DNA from: Yoonia sp034652275
GTDB lineage: Bacteria; Pseudomonadota; Alphaproteobacteria; Rhodobacterales; Rhodobacteraceae
NCBI RefSeq assembly: GCF_034652275.1
Contig: NZ_JAXIWG010000001.1
Coordinates: forward strand, 372,001 to 436,000
Reading direction: 5' to 3'
Length of the DNA stretch: 64,000 nucleotides
Both the position numbers and the translations under genes were made by a program. The notes under the pieces were generated by a model. The model saw nothing but the letters and a program-made list of their open reading frames with translations, did not search any database and was not told where the DNA came from. Shown here one piece after another: positions 7,300-16,230 of the stretch (within the stretch, counting starts at the first letter, position 1; each line of letters opens with the position of its first letter).

Positions 7300-8028
7300 T
7301 CAGACTTTGTAGGATGGCAGATGCTGGAAGGCCTCTTTCAAGGCATCGCCCCAACCGCTTGAAATTGCTTGATAAACAGAATCGTCCTCATCAATGCGGA
7401 TGGTCCGGCCTTCGGCGAAGCTGTCTTTGTCGTAGATTTGCAGATCAAACGGCAGACCCACCGAGAGGTTCGATTTGACGGTCGAGTCAAAAGATACCAG
7501 CAGCAGCTTGACCGCATCCTCGAAACTCATCTCGGGGTCATAGGCGCGCACGAGGATCGGCTTGCCGTATTTCGTCTCGCCGATCTGGAAGAAAGGCGTA
7601 TCGGGCGTGATTTCGATGAAATTGCCCTGCGGATAGATCAGGAAAATCGTGGGCTGGCCGCCCTTGATCTGACCACCCAGAATGCAAGAGGCCGCGAATT
7701 GCTCGGCCGATTGGCCGCTGAGGCTGCTTTCGGCGATGACCTCTTTCAAGGTGGCGCCGACCAGTCGGGCGATCTGGAACATGGTGGGTTCACGCAGGAT
7801 GCTGGGGTTGCGGTCCTCGGTCGTGACGGACCTTTCGCGCAACAGGCTGATCATCGCCTGCGTGGTGGCCAGATTGCCCGCGGTCATGATGGTGATCATC
7901 CGCTCGCCGGGCACATGCCAGTGAAACATTTTCTTGCTGGTCGAGAAATTGTCGACACCGGCATTGGTGCGGGTGTCCGACATGAACACCAGCCCGCGAT
8001 CAAGCTGCAATCCTATGCAATAGGTCAT
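7300..8028 (-). CDS. Anbu proteasome-type peptidase
   Basis: A 242-residue protein whose N-terminus, MTYCIGLQLDRGLVFMSDTRTNAG, is the signature of Anbu, a bacterial homologue of the proteasome beta subunit. After Met removal, Thr1 would be the nucleophile, with Asp17 and a lysine at about position 31-32 in the places of the proteasomal Asp17/Lys33. Anbu proteins are Ntn-hydrolases that assemble into open helical or lock-washer particles; the natural substrate is unsettled. It is the last of four minus-strand genes (ATP-grasp, alpha-E, transglutaminase, Anbu), the combination that accompanies Anbu in many Proteobacteria. The gap to the transglutaminase gene is 34 bases. Confidence 0.9.
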   Translation of the reverse strand: MTYCIGLQLDRGLVFMSDTRTNAGVDNFSTSKKMFHWHVPGERMITIMTAGNLATTQAMISLLRERSVTTEDRNPSILREPTMFQIARLVGATLKEVIAESSLSGQSAEQFAASCILGGQIKGGQPTIFLIYPQGNFIEITPDTPFFQIGETKYGKPILVRAYDPEMSFEDAVKLLLVSFDSTVKSNLSVGLPFDLQIYDKDSFAEGRTIRIDEDDSVYQAISSGWGDALKEAFQHLPSYKV

Positions 8029-8062
8029 CGGGGGGCGTCCTTAATGGGGTATGCTCACAGCA

Positions 8063-8860
8063 CTACTGCTGAACTTGTAAAGATACAATCAACGTCTCGT
8101 TTGACGGGCCTTTGCGCATGCCTTTGACCGGCGCGGCAGAGCCTGCATCCTGCCCGATGGCGACGCGCACGTATTTTTCATCGGGTGCGACACCGTTGGA
8201 GATATCGAACCCGACCCAGCCCAGCCCGTCGATATGCGCCTCGGCCCAGGCATGGGCGGCGTCCTGATCGACGATCTCGTTGATCATCAGATATCCGCTG
8301 ACATAGCGCGCCGGCACGCCACGCGTGCGCAGCGCCGAGATGAAAATCTGCGCATGGTCCTGACAGACGCCCGCGCCAATCTTGATCGCCTGTTCGGCGG
8401 TCGTGTCTGCACCCGTGACACCCGTGCGATACGGCAGCGCGTCGCGGATCGCATTGGACAGATCGTGCAGCGAGGTCAGCGGGTCTTTCATCTTGCCCAG
8501 AGTTCGCGCGAAATCGCGTACACCTGCCCCCGGTGCAGTCAGATGCGTCGCCTGCGCAAAATGCCACAAAGGTGCGCGGCCATAAACCGGACCCAGCACG
8601 CCTGCCTTGTCATGAGTCGTCACCTGCCCGCGCGCCGTGATCTCGACCGCCTCGACACCCGGGGTCACGCTGACCAGATCGGTATGGTTGCCGTAATGAT
8701 CCAGATAGCTGGCCTCGATCTGGCCGCCGCTGATGTCGATCTGCCAATTGTCCACATCCTGCATCGGGTTCGACAAAGGCCGCAGCCGTAGCTTTTGCAG
8801 CGCGAAATCCACAGGCATGTCATAGGCATAGCTGGTGGTGTGGTTGATCGTCAGTTGCAT
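8063..8860 (-). CDS. Transglutaminase-like cysteine peptidase of the Anbu operon
   Basis: A 265-residue protein with an N-terminal beta domain (starting MQLTINHTTSYAYDMPVDF, the bacterial transglutaminase N-terminal region) followed by the transglutaminase core. The catalytic triad is visible: Cys in GAGVCQDHAQIF, His in AAHAWAEAHI and Asp in GWVGFDISNG. Such enzymes are thought to act as peptidases or amidases. The start codon overlaps the stop of the alpha-E gene by one base, so translation is probably coupled. It belongs to the conserved Anbu neighbourhood, which suggests processing of a peptide or isopeptide product made by the ATP-grasp partner. Confidence 0.88.
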   Translation of the reverse strand: MQLTINHTTSYAYDMPVDFALQKLRLRPLSNPMQDVDNWQIDISGGQIEASYLDHYGNHTDLVSVTPGVEAVEITARGQVTTHDKAGVLGPVYGRAPLWHFAQATHLTAPGAGVRDFARTLGKMKDPLTSLHDLSNAIRDALPYRTGVTGADTTAEQAIKIGAGVCQDHAQIFISALRTRGVPARYVSGYLMINEIVDQDAAHAWAEAHIDGLGWVGFDISNGVAPDEKYVRVAIGQDAGSAAPVKGMRKGPSNETLIVSLQVQQ

Positions 8861-9801
8861 CAGTTGTTGAACCTGTAGTCGGTCTCGATCTGCATACCGA
8901 TCGCCGCATTCTCGCGCAGGATAGAGCCCACGAATTCGTGCAGCCCTTCATCAAAGATCGACCCGATGTCGCGGTCTTTCAAGCGGGCGTTCATACGGTC
9001 GGCCAATTCATGCGACAGCTTGGCCTCGCCATAGTCCTTGGCCAGATGACCTAGGTTCTTGACCAGTTGCCCCGCACAATGGCTGAGCGAACGTGGCATC
9101 CGGTCGTCAAGGATCAGGAAATCGGCAATCGCAGGCGCGGTGAAATCATCCTCGACCGCCCAGCGGAACGACCGATGCGCCGACACCGACCGCAGGATTG
9201 TTTCCCATTGCACGTTATCCATCCGGCTGCCGACAAAGGATGGCGACGGCAGCAGCGCATAGTATTTTACGTCGATGATCCGCGCCGTGCTGTCGATCCG
9301 TTCGACAAAGGTGCCCAGACGGCAGAAATCGAAAATGTCGTTGCGCAGCATCGTGCCGACCAACGCTCCGCGCACCAGCGCCGATTGTTGCCGGATTGTG
9401 GCCAATACGGCGGGCAATTCGGTTTCGGGAATCGGTTTTTTCAGTGTATCCGTCAGGACCATCCATGTTTCATTGACCGCCGCCCAAACCTCGGTTGTCA
9501 GGGCTGTGCGCACCAGACGCGCATTGTCGCGCGCGGATTTGGTGACCGACAGCACCGAGCTGGGGTTTTCGGGATCGCGCAGCAGGAAATTGACGACATT
9601 CCCGCTGGAATATTTGTCATGCCGCGCCTCGAAGGCCTGTTGTGCTGCGGATGTGATGATGACGGATTTCCATTCGGATTCCGCGTCGTTTGATCGCGTC
9701 AGCGCGATGCGAAATCCCGCCTCGATCAGTCGCGCGGTGTTTTCCGCCCGTTCCAGAAACCGGAACATCCAGTAAAGACCGCCTGCCGTTTTTCCCAACA
9801 T
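8860..9801 (-). CDS. Alpha-E domain protein (DUF403)
   Basis: A 313-residue helical protein starting MLGKTAGGLYWMFRFLERAENTARLIEAGFRIAL, the standard start of the alpha-E (DUF403) family. It has conserved features such as SRMDNVQWETILRSVSAHRSF in the middle and FVGSILRENAAIGMQIETDYRFNN at the end. The family has no demonstrated activity and always travels with a circularly permuted ATP-grasp protein and a transglutaminase. It is sandwiched between those two genes here, with one base of spacing or overlap on each side. Confidence 0.9.
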   Translation of the reverse strand: MLGKTAGGLYWMFRFLERAENTARLIEAGFRIALTRSNDAESEWKSVIITSAAQQAFEARHDKYSSGNVVNFLLRDPENPSSVLSVTKSARDNARLVRTALTTEVWAAVNETWMVLTDTLKKPIPETELPAVLATIRQQSALVRGALVGTMLRNDIFDFCRLGTFVERIDSTARIIDVKYYALLPSPSFVGSRMDNVQWETILRSVSAHRSFRWAVEDDFTAPAIADFLILDDRMPRSLSHCAGQLVKNLGHLAKDYGEAKLSHELADRMNARLKDRDIGSIFDEGLHEFVGSILRENAAIGMQIETDYRFNN

Positions 9802-9802
9802 G

Positions 9803-11227
9803 TCAGTCTTCCAATATCCATGTGTCTTTCGTGCCGCCGCCTTGGCTGGAATTCACCACCAGCGACCCTGCCTTGAGCGCCACCCGCGTCAGCCCGCCCG
9901 GCGTGATGTTCACCCCCGAAGGCGAGACCAGCGCAAAAGGCCGCAAATCCACATGGCGCGGGGCAAGACCTTTCTTGGTAAAGATCGGCACGGTGGACAG
10001 CGACAGCGTGGGCTGCGCGATGTAGTTGCCGGGGTTCGCTTTCAGCTTGGCCGCGAAGGCCGCGATTTCCTTTTTGCTGGCAGCAGGACCCACCAGCATC
10101 CCGTAACCGCCCGACCCGTGCACCTCTTTTACCACCAGATCGGCGAGGTTCTCCAACACGTATTTCAGCGCATCCGGTTCGGAACAGCGGTGCGTTTCGA
10201 CATTCTTCAGGATCGCCCGTTCGCCCGTATAGAATTCAACGATATCAGGCATATAGCTATAGATCGCCTTGTCATCGGCTACACCTGTGCCCGGCGCATT
10301 GGCGATGGTGATATTGCCCGCGCGGTAGACATCCATGATCCCCGGCACACCCAGCATGGATGAGGGGTTGAAGGTCATCGGATCAAGGAAATCATCATCC
10401 ACACGGCGATAAAGCACGTCGATCCGCCGATAGCCGCGCGTTGTGCGCATCGCGATATGCCCGTCGATCACCCGCAGATCGTGCCCTTCGACCAGTTCCA
10501 CACCCATCTGGTCCGCCAGAAAGCTGTGCTCGAAATAGGCCGAATTGTGGATGCCGGGCGTCAGGACCGCCACGCAAGGCCGCCCGTCGCAAGTCGATGG
10601 CGCCGATGCTTCCAGCGACCGGCGCAGGGATTTGGGGTAATCGCTGACCGGCTTGACCTTGATCTTGCTGAACAGCTCGGGGAACATCTGCAGCATGGTT
10701 TCGCGGTTTTCCAGCATATAGCTGACACCGGATGGCGTGCGGGCGTTGTCTTCGAGCACATAAAAATCGTTCTCGCCAGTGCGCACGATGTCGGTGCCGA
10801 CGATATGGGTGTAAACGCCGCCCGGCGGGTTGAAATCCATCATCTGCGGCAGAAAGGCCGCGTTCTTGGCGATCAACTCGATGGGGACGATTCCCGCCTT
10901 GAGGATCTCCTGCCGGTTATAGATGTCATAAAGAAAGGCATTGATCGCGCGCACGCGCTGTTCGATCCCGCGCGACAGGCGCGCCCATTCATTGCTCGAC
11001 ACGATCCGCGGGACCAGATCGAAGGGGATCAATCGTTCCTCGGCATCCGACTGGCCGTAGACGTTGAAGGTGATACCGGTGCGGCGGAAAAACGCTTCTG
11101 CCTCAGCGGCCTTTTTGGCCAATCGTCCGCGGTCCTGCGCGCTGAACCACGCGTCGTAGCCGGTATAAGGGGGGCGAGCACCCGTGGCGCCCAGCATTTC
11201 ATCGAAATGTTCAAATTCGTTATTCAT
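9803..11227 (-). CDS. Circularly permuted type-2 ATP-grasp protein
   Basis: A 474-residue protein of the family once called DUF404/DUF407. Visible features are the N-terminal FNVYGQSDAEERLIPFDLVPRI, GIEQRVRAINAFLYDIYN, the ATP-grasp-like YVLEDNARTPSGVSYMLENR segment, and the C-terminal LVVKEVHGSGGYGMLVGPAASKKEI and IAQPTLSLSTVPIFTKKGLAPRHVDLRPF. ATP-grasp enzymes form amide bonds from a carboxylate and an amine via an acyl-phosphate. This class has been proposed to make peptide or amide-linked products together with alpha-E, transglutaminase and Anbu proteins, but no product is established. It is the first gene of the operon, so the promoter should lie in 11228-11320. Confidence 0.9.
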   Translation of the reverse strand: MNNEFEHFDEMLGATGARPPYTGYDAWFSAQDRGRLAKKAAEAEAFFRRTGITFNVYGQSDAEERLIPFDLVPRIVSSNEWARLSRGIEQRVRAINAFLYDIYNRQEILKAGIVPIELIAKNAAFLPQMMDFNPPGGVYTHIVGTDIVRTGENDFYVLEDNARTPSGVSYMLENRETMLQMFPELFSKIKVKPVSDYPKSLRRSLEASAPSTCDGRPCVAVLTPGIHNSAYFEHSFLADQMGVELVEGHDLRVIDGHIAMRTTRGYRRIDVLYRRVDDDFLDPMTFNPSSMLGVPGIMDVYRAGNITIANAPGTGVADDKAIYSYMPDIVEFYTGERAILKNVETHRCSEPDALKYVLENLADLVVKEVHGSGGYGMLVGPAASKKEIAAFAAKLKANPGNYIAQPTLSLSTVPIFTKKGLAPRHVDLRPFALVSPSGVNITPGGLTRVALKAGSLVVNSSQGGGTKDTWILED

Positions 11228-11295
11228 AAGATCAGCCTACAACGATCTGTTAAGACTGCAATGGTTTGACCGCACGATTATTATGCGCATCAAAG

Positions 11296-11320
11296 CATCT
11301 GCATACTTTTTAGGCAGATG
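11296..11320 (-). terminator. Stem-loop after the histidine kinase gene
   Basis: CATCTGC and GCAGATG form a 7-bp stem around an 11-base A/T-rich loop, starting four bases past the kinase stop codon on the minus strand. There is no proper T-run, so it may instead be a regulatory dyad of the Anbu operon, which begins about 70 bases further on. Confidence 0.3.
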
Positions 11321-11323
11321 GCT

Positions 11324-12643
11324 TTAGCGGCTGATGACCAGCTCTGCTTTCAGGCCGCCAAGGGTCGCGCTTTTACCCAGCCGCAGGGCACCGCCATGGC
11401 TGCGCGCCACATCGGACACAATGGCAAGGCCCAGCCCCACACCGCTGCCTTTGTCCTGATTGCGCGCCGGATCAAGCCGGACGAACGGATTGACGGCATC
11501 TTCGTGCAGTTCTGGTGGAATGCCCGGCCCGTCATCCTCGACCCAGAAACGCACGGCGCGGTCAGTGACACTGACCCCCACCAAGGCCCGCGTGCCATAG
11601 CGCAAGGCATTGCTGACCAGATTGTCGAGCGCCCGCCTGATCGCCAAAGGGCGCAGGTTCACGCGGATTTCAGGGCCTTCGATCGCCGCCAACGCCACGG
11701 CATCGCCCATCCGCGCCGCATCATGCAGCACATCGCGCACGATACCCGCTGGCACCACGCTTTCGAGATTGTCCCCCGCATCGTCGCGCGCGAAATCAAG
11801 GAAGGCATCGAGCAGCTTTTGCATGTCATCCACATCGCGCAAAAGATCGGCAGCCTCGGCCTCGTCCAGCATCGACAGGCCAAGGCGCAGCCGCGTGAGC
11901 GGCGTGCGCAGGTCGTGACTGACACCCGACAGCATCATCGTGCGGCTTTGGGTCTGGCGTTCCAGCCGGTTGCGCATGTCGAGAAACGCCATACCCGCCG
12001 CGCGCACCTCGACCGCACCGGTGGGCGTGAACGGCGTGATCCGGCCTTTGCCGTAATCGGCCGCCGCCTGCGCCATGCGCTTGATCGGGCGCAGCTGGTT
12101 GCGCAAAAAGATATAGGCGACGACCGTCATCAGCGCGCCCATCACAACCATGATGACCAGCAACTGATGCGGGTTCGATGCGGACATCCGCCTGCGCGAC
12201 AAATCAAGTGCCAAGAGACCGTGGCGCGTCTCGACCCAGATCGCGACACGCCCGCGATCTTCCAGCGACACGACCTGCAGATCGTCGATGCCGTTGCGTA
12301 ATGTGTCGATCACGGTCGCCCCCGTCAGATCGACGAACGGATTTATATCGGTGTCGGGCCGCGCGGGCGCTGGCAGGGCCGTGCGGATCTGCAAGGCCTC
12401 GCCCAAGGGGGCAAGGGCGGTGCGCGCCGCCTCTGCGGTCTCTGCGTCATTGGCGGTATCGATCAGGAATTGCAGATCAATGTTCACCGCGCTTGTCATC
12501 AGCCGCGTCACACCGTCAAAATGACGCTGAATGAACACCACGGATACAAGCAATTGCAAAAACACGACCGGAAACACAAGGATCAGCGCAGCACGGGCGT
12601 AAATCCCGCGCGGCATTGCATTCTTGATCCAGCGAAATGTCAT
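11324..12643 (-). CDS. Sensor histidine kinase, EnvZ-like
   Basis: A 439-residue two-transmembrane kinase. TM1 is at about residues 17-37, the periplasmic sensor at 40-158, and TM2 at about 160-180. A HAMP linker starts at RNQLRPIKRM, and the HisKA box has phospho-acceptor His243 in GVSHDLRTPLTRLRL. The ATPase part shows N-box LDNLVSNALRYG, G1 box VEDDGPGIP and G2 box GVGLGLAIV, so all motifs of an active kinase are present. EnvZ-type kinases normally sit beside an OmpR-type response regulator, but none is adjacent here: the upstream neighbour is a divergent MBL-fold gene and downstream is the Anbu operon. The partner must be encoded elsewhere. Confidence 0.9.
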   Translation of the reverse strand: MTFRWIKNAMPRGIYARAALILVFPVVFLQLLVSVVFIQRHFDGVTRLMTSAVNIDLQFLIDTANDAETAEAARTALAPLGEALQIRTALPAPARPDTDINPFVDLTGATVIDTLRNGIDDLQVVSLEDRGRVAIWVETRHGLLALDLSRRRMSASNPHQLLVIMVVMGALMTVVAYIFLRNQLRPIKRMAQAAADYGKGRITPFTPTGAVEVRAAGMAFLDMRNRLERQTQSRTMMLSGVSHDLRTPLTRLRLGLSMLDEAEAADLLRDVDDMQKLLDAFLDFARDDAGDNLESVVPAGIVRDVLHDAARMGDAVALAAIEGPEIRVNLRPLAIRRALDNLVSNALRYGTRALVGVSVTDRAVRFWVEDDGPGIPPELHEDAVNPFVRLDPARNQDKGSGVGLGLAIVSDVARSHGGALRLGKSATLGGLKAELVISR

Positions 12644-12684
12644 GGCGCGACGCTAACGGGCATTGGCCCCGCCGGAAAGTGCCG

Positions 12685-13626
12685 ATGATCGGTGATGCTG
12701 CGGAATTTGCGCCGCATCCGGGTCAGGTTCTGGCCCTGCGCGATGATCTGGCGCTGGTGCTGGCCCCCAACCCGTCGCCGATGACCGGACCGGGCACGAA
12801 TACCTATCTGTTGGGGCGCGACCGCCTGATCGTGATCGACCCCGGCCCTGCGGTTCCTTCGCATCTGGATGCGGTGCTCGACGCCATCGGCGGGCGCAGC
12901 GTTGATCTTATCCTTGTCACGCACAGCCATCTGGATCATTCAGCGCTTGCCCCTGCCCTTGCTGCGGCAACCGGTGCATCTGTCTGCGCCTTCGGCGGTC
13001 CCACGGCAGGCCGCAGCGCTGCAATGACAGCGCTTGCCGCGCGCGGGTTGACGGGCGGCGGCGAAGGGATCGACCGCGATTTCGCGCCTGACAGATTGCT
13101 GGCCGATGCCGATGTGCTGCAAGGCGACTGGGGACAGGTCACCGCGATCCATACGCCGGGCCATATCGGGAACCATCTGTGTTTTCTGTGGGGTGATGCG
13201 CTGTTTTCAGGCGATCACGTCATGGGCTGGGCCAGCTCGCTCGTCTCGCCGCCTGATGGTGATCTGACCGATTTCATGGCCTCCTGCCGCAGGCTGCAAC
13301 AGCTGCCCGCCGCCTGCTTCTATCCCGGCCACGGCGCGCCTGTTCCAGGCCCGCAAGAGCGGCTGGCATGGCTGATCGCCCACCGTTTGCAGCGTGAGGC
13401 GCAGATCATCGACGCCCTGTCGACAGGTCCCGCCACGCCGCAGGACATCACCGCGCGGGTCTATGCCGACCTTTCGCCGATTCTGCTGATGGCGGCTGAA
13501 CGCAACGTGCTGGCGCATCTGATCGACCTGCATGGCAAAGGGACCGTAATTGCCATGCCAGACGCTGATGAAAAGGCCGTTTTCCAACTGGCCAGGACGG
13601 GTTTGCCACCAGTGACAGGAATTTGA
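12685..13626 (+). CDS. Metallo-beta-lactamase-fold hydrolase (LACTB2-like)
   Basis: A 313-residue protein with the zinc motif THSHLDHSA (HxHxDH, near residue 88), followed by HTPGHIGNH and SGDHVMGW, where the further metal-binding His and Asp residues lie. A C-terminal winged-helix-like region (VYADLSPILLMAAERNVLAHLIDLHGKG) is also seen in LACTB2/GlxII-like proteins. The N-terminal PNPSPMTGPGTNTYLLG is characteristic of this group. The natural substrate is unknown. The start chosen is the ATG at 12685 after GGAAAGTGCCG; an upstream in-frame ATG at 12637 would overlap the divergent kinase gene. The two genes share a promoter region of about 40 bases. Confidence 0.85.
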   Translation: MIGDAAEFAPHPGQVLALRDDLALVLAPNPSPMTGPGTNTYLLGRDRLIVIDPGPAVPSHLDAVLDAIGGRSVDLILVTHSHLDHSALAPALAAATGASVCAFGGPTAGRSAAMTALAARGLTGGGEGIDRDFAPDRLLADADVLQGDWGQVTAIHTPGHIGNHLCFLWGDALFSGDHVMGWASSLVSPPDGDLTDFMASCRRLQQLPAACFYPGHGAPVPGPQERLAWLIAHRLQREAQIIDALSTGPATPQDITARVYADLSPILLMAAERNVLAHLIDLHGKGTVIAMPDADEKAVFQLARTGLPPVTGI

Positions 13627-13684
13627 AAAACCCGCCAAATCGCTCTGGACGGGGCGGAATCACATTGCTATACGACCCCCATGT

Positions 13685-13759
13685 TCCGACGTAGCTCAGC
13701 GGTAGAGCAGTTGACTGTTAATCAATTGGTCGTAGGTTCGATCCCTACCGTCGGAGCCA
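13685..13759 (+). tRNA. tRNA-Asn(GTT)
   Basis: A 75-base tRNA with encoded CCA. The acceptor stem TCCGACG pairs with CGTCGGA; the anticodon stem GTTGA/TCAAT encloses loop CTGTTAA, giving anticodon GTT (asparagine). The D arm GCTC-AGCGGTA-GAGC and the T arm GTAGG-TTCGATC-CCTAC are intact. A CTATAC box just upstream could be its -10 element. Confidence 0.96.
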
Positions 13760-13780
13760 AATATCCCGATATTTGAACAG

Positions 13781-13808
13781 AAAAACCGCCCCTCGGGGCG
13801 GTTTTTTG
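13781..13808 (+). terminator. Rho-independent terminator of tRNA-Asn
   Basis: CCGCCCC-TC-GGGGCGG forms a strong stem with A residues upstream and TTTTTT downstream, 22 bases past the tRNA. The A-run upstream means it could also work weakly on the other strand. Confidence 0.9.
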
Positions 13809-13824
13809 TTGTTTTGACCCGATG

Positions 13825-13850
13825 AAAAAGGGCGCGGAAATCCGCGCCCT
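13825..13850 (-). terminator. Rho-independent terminator of the TRAP transporter operon
   Basis: On the minus strand AGGGCGCGGA-TT-TCCGCGCCCT, a 10-bp perfect stem, runs into TTTT. It starts ten bases after the stop codon of the TRAP permease gene. Confidence 0.85.
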
Positions 13851-13859
13851 CCTCTATTC

Positions 13860-16124
13860 TCAGTCAGCCCGTCCCTGCACCAGCGGCGTCTTGCTGCCCG
13901 GTGCGATTGTGCGGTTGATCACAATCAGGCCGACCGCGATGCCGAGCCCTAGAAGGTCCGTCACCAACCCGCCCGAGATCATGAACAGGGCAGCGATCAA
14001 AAGACCAACCCGAGTCAGCGGCCCTGCCGGTTTGCCCCAAAGCCATGCCTGCACAGAGGCTGCAAGGAAAAACACTCCGATCAGCGCCGTCGTCAGCGCC
14101 TGCGCGATTTCCAGCCAGGGTGCGTCCATGAGCAAGGCGCTGTTGTAGAAGAACATGAACGGCACGATGAAAGCGGCCAGACCGATCTTGAACGAGGCAA
14201 AGGACGTGGCCATAGGGTCCGCGCCGGAAATGCCCGCGGCGGCGTAACTCGCCAGTGCCACGGGTGGCGTGATGGCCGAGACGACGGCGAAGTAAAACAC
14301 AAAGAAATGCGCCGTCAGCGGGTCGATGCCAAGCCGGATCAAGCCCGGTGCCACGACCGAGGCCGCAACCGCATAGGCCGCTGTCGTCGGCATCCCCATC
14401 CCCAACAGGATCGCGATCACCATAGCGAAGAACATCGCAAGCAACTGGCTGACACCCGCCAGCCCCAACAGCAGGTTCGAGAACCGCGCACCCACACCTG
14501 TCAGCGAAATCACCCCCACGATAATGCCGGCACAGGCGCAGACTGCGATGATCTGGATCGACATGCTGCCCGCAATCTGGAACGCATAGGCGATGGACCG
14601 TGGCCCCATCCGGTAAGGCGTCAACCAACTGACGACCGCCGCCGCGGCCGTGGCATAGGTGCCCGCGCGGATGACCGAATAGCCTGCGAACAAGGCAGCG
14701 ATCAGGATGATGATCGGCAGGAACAGGAACACCTGTTTCATCATCGCCTTGACCTTGGGCAATTCCTCGGGACGCATGCCCACCATGCCGATCCGCGCCG
14801 CCGACAGATCGACCATGAAATAGACCGAGGCGAAATACAGGATCGACGGGATGATCGCGGCGATGGCGATTTCCTGATAGGGAATGCCCGTGATCTCGGC
14901 CATGATAAAGGCCCCTGCCCCCATGATCGGCGGCATGATCTGCCCGCCCGTCGAAGCCGCAGCCTCGATCGCGCCGGAGGTCTTTTTATCATACCCGACC
15001 TTGTGCATCAGCGGGATCGTCAGGCTGCCGGTGGCCACCACGTTGCCCGCGGACGTGCCGTTGATCATACCCATCAGACCCGAGGCAAAGATGGCAACCT
15101 TGGCAGGCCCGCCGCGCTGGCGGCCTGTCAGCGCGAAGGCAAAGTTGATGAAGTATTCCCCCACTTTTGACGCCTGCAAGAAGGCCGCAAAAATGATGAA
15201 CAGAATGATATAGGTGGACGATACCGCCGTCGTCTGCCCGAGGATTCCGACGTCGGTGTAAACTTGGCTAAAGAACCGCTGCAGCGCAATCTGCGGCGAA
15301 TTCAGCACGCCCGGCGCCAAATGGCCCAGCCAGACATAGACGAGGAAAATCCCCGCGATGATCGGCAGGGCCAACCCCGTCACACGCCGCGTCAATTCAA
15401 GGATCAGCGCAGTGCCCGCTATGCCCGCAAGAGAAATGCCCAAAGGCGCAAAGGACGTGCCCGTCGTCGCGCGGATCGGCGTGTTGTAAATGGTCACGAA
15501 ATAGCTTGCCACCGCCAGAGCCGCGACGACCAGCACCAGATCGGCGGGGTTGACACGGTCACGCGGACGGCGATGCACCCAAGACAGCACGATTGCGCCA
15601 AAAGTCGCAACCAGCAACGGAATGCCAAACAACCAGCGTTCATTGTACTGGATCGTCGCGTCCATCCCGTTCCACAACGTGCCCGAAGCGATCAGGCTCT
15701 GGAACCAAAAGGTGACGCCCAACGAAAACAGCGCCGGAACCATCAGCGCATAGGCCAGCACGCTCAACAGCCGGTCACGGCCGGTATCGGCCCTTTCGGC
15801 AAAGGAGGTGCCCGAAAACATCAAGAACCCAAGCGCTGTCGCACCCGCGATATGCACCGTGCGATAGGTCCATGATTCCATCGGCAGGCGCGGCAGGAAC
15901 GGCAGGTTGACCACCCCGCCCGTCATGTTGCGGATCGACAGACCGTTCAGCGCGGCGATATGGAAAAACGCATAGATCGCAAGCGCACCTGCGACTGTCC
16001 AATAAAACCAGCCGGTATAAAGACGGCGATTGAATTCAATGACTTCCTCGTCCGCGCCTTCGGCGACCAAGGGGCCGGTGTCATCGTCCTTCAAGCTGTC
16101 TGATGTGATTTCGGCCTTGGCCAT
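13860..16124 (-). CDS. TRAP transporter fused permease (4TM/12TM, TAXI type)
   Basis: A 754-residue inner-membrane protein with many hydrophobic segments. The small DctQ-like four-helix part is fused ahead of the large DctM-like permease, as usual in TAXI-type TRAP systems. Recognisable DctM signatures are GLMGMINGTSAGNVVATGSLTIPLMHKVGY, EAAASTGGQIMPPIMGAGAFIMAE and VSAITPPVALASYAAAGISGADPM, the loop motifs of the ion-coupled permease. With the TAXI binding protein encoded just upstream it would take up a small organic acid by secondary transport; glutamate/2-oxoglutarate-type substrates are common but not proven here. A hairpin lies between the two genes and a terminator follows. Confidence 0.93.
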   Translation of the reverse strand: MAKAEITSDSLKDDDTGPLVAEGADEEVIEFNRRLYTGWFYWTVAGALAIYAFFHIAALNGLSIRNMTGGVVNLPFLPRLPMESWTYRTVHIAGATALGFLMFSGTSFAERADTGRDRLLSVLAYALMVPALFSLGVTFWFQSLIASGTLWNGMDATIQYNERWLFGIPLLVATFGAIVLSWVHRRPRDRVNPADLVLVVAALAVASYFVTIYNTPIRATTGTSFAPLGISLAGIAGTALILELTRRVTGLALPIIAGIFLVYVWLGHLAPGVLNSPQIALQRFFSQVYTDVGILGQTTAVSSTYIILFIIFAAFLQASKVGEYFINFAFALTGRQRGGPAKVAIFASGLMGMINGTSAGNVVATGSLTIPLMHKVGYDKKTSGAIEAAASTGGQIMPPIMGAGAFIMAEITGIPYQEIAIAAIIPSILYFASVYFMVDLSAARIGMVGMRPEELPKVKAMMKQVFLFLPIIILIAALFAGYSVIRAGTYATAAAAVVSWLTPYRMGPRSIAYAFQIAGSMSIQIIAVCACAGIIVGVISLTGVGARFSNLLLGLAGVSQLLAMFFAMVIAILLGMGMPTTAAYAVAASVVAPGLIRLGIDPLTAHFFVFYFAVVSAITPPVALASYAAAGISGADPMATSFASFKIGLAAFIVPFMFFYNSALLMDAPWLEIAQALTTALIGVFFLAASVQAWLWGKPAGPLTRVGLLIAALFMISGGLVTDLLGLGIAVGLIVINRTIAPGSKTPLVQGRAD

Positions 16125-16191
16125 AATGCGTGTCTCCCTGACGCAGAGGGGGGCGAGCCCCGGATCGAAGGGTCCTGCAACCCTGTTCGTC

Positions 16192-16223
16192 GGAAAAGGG
16201 CCGGTGCTTTGCGCGCCGGCCCT
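16192..16223 (-). terminator. Intra-operon stem-loop between TAXI binding protein and TRAP permease
   Basis: On the minus strand AGGGCCGG and CCGGCCCT flank a short loop and lead into TTTTCC, starting a few bases past the binding-protein stop at 16231. It looks like a terminator or mRNA-stabilising hairpin placed inside the operon, which would make more binding protein than permease. Confidence 0.65.
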
Positions 16224-16230
16224 TCGATCT

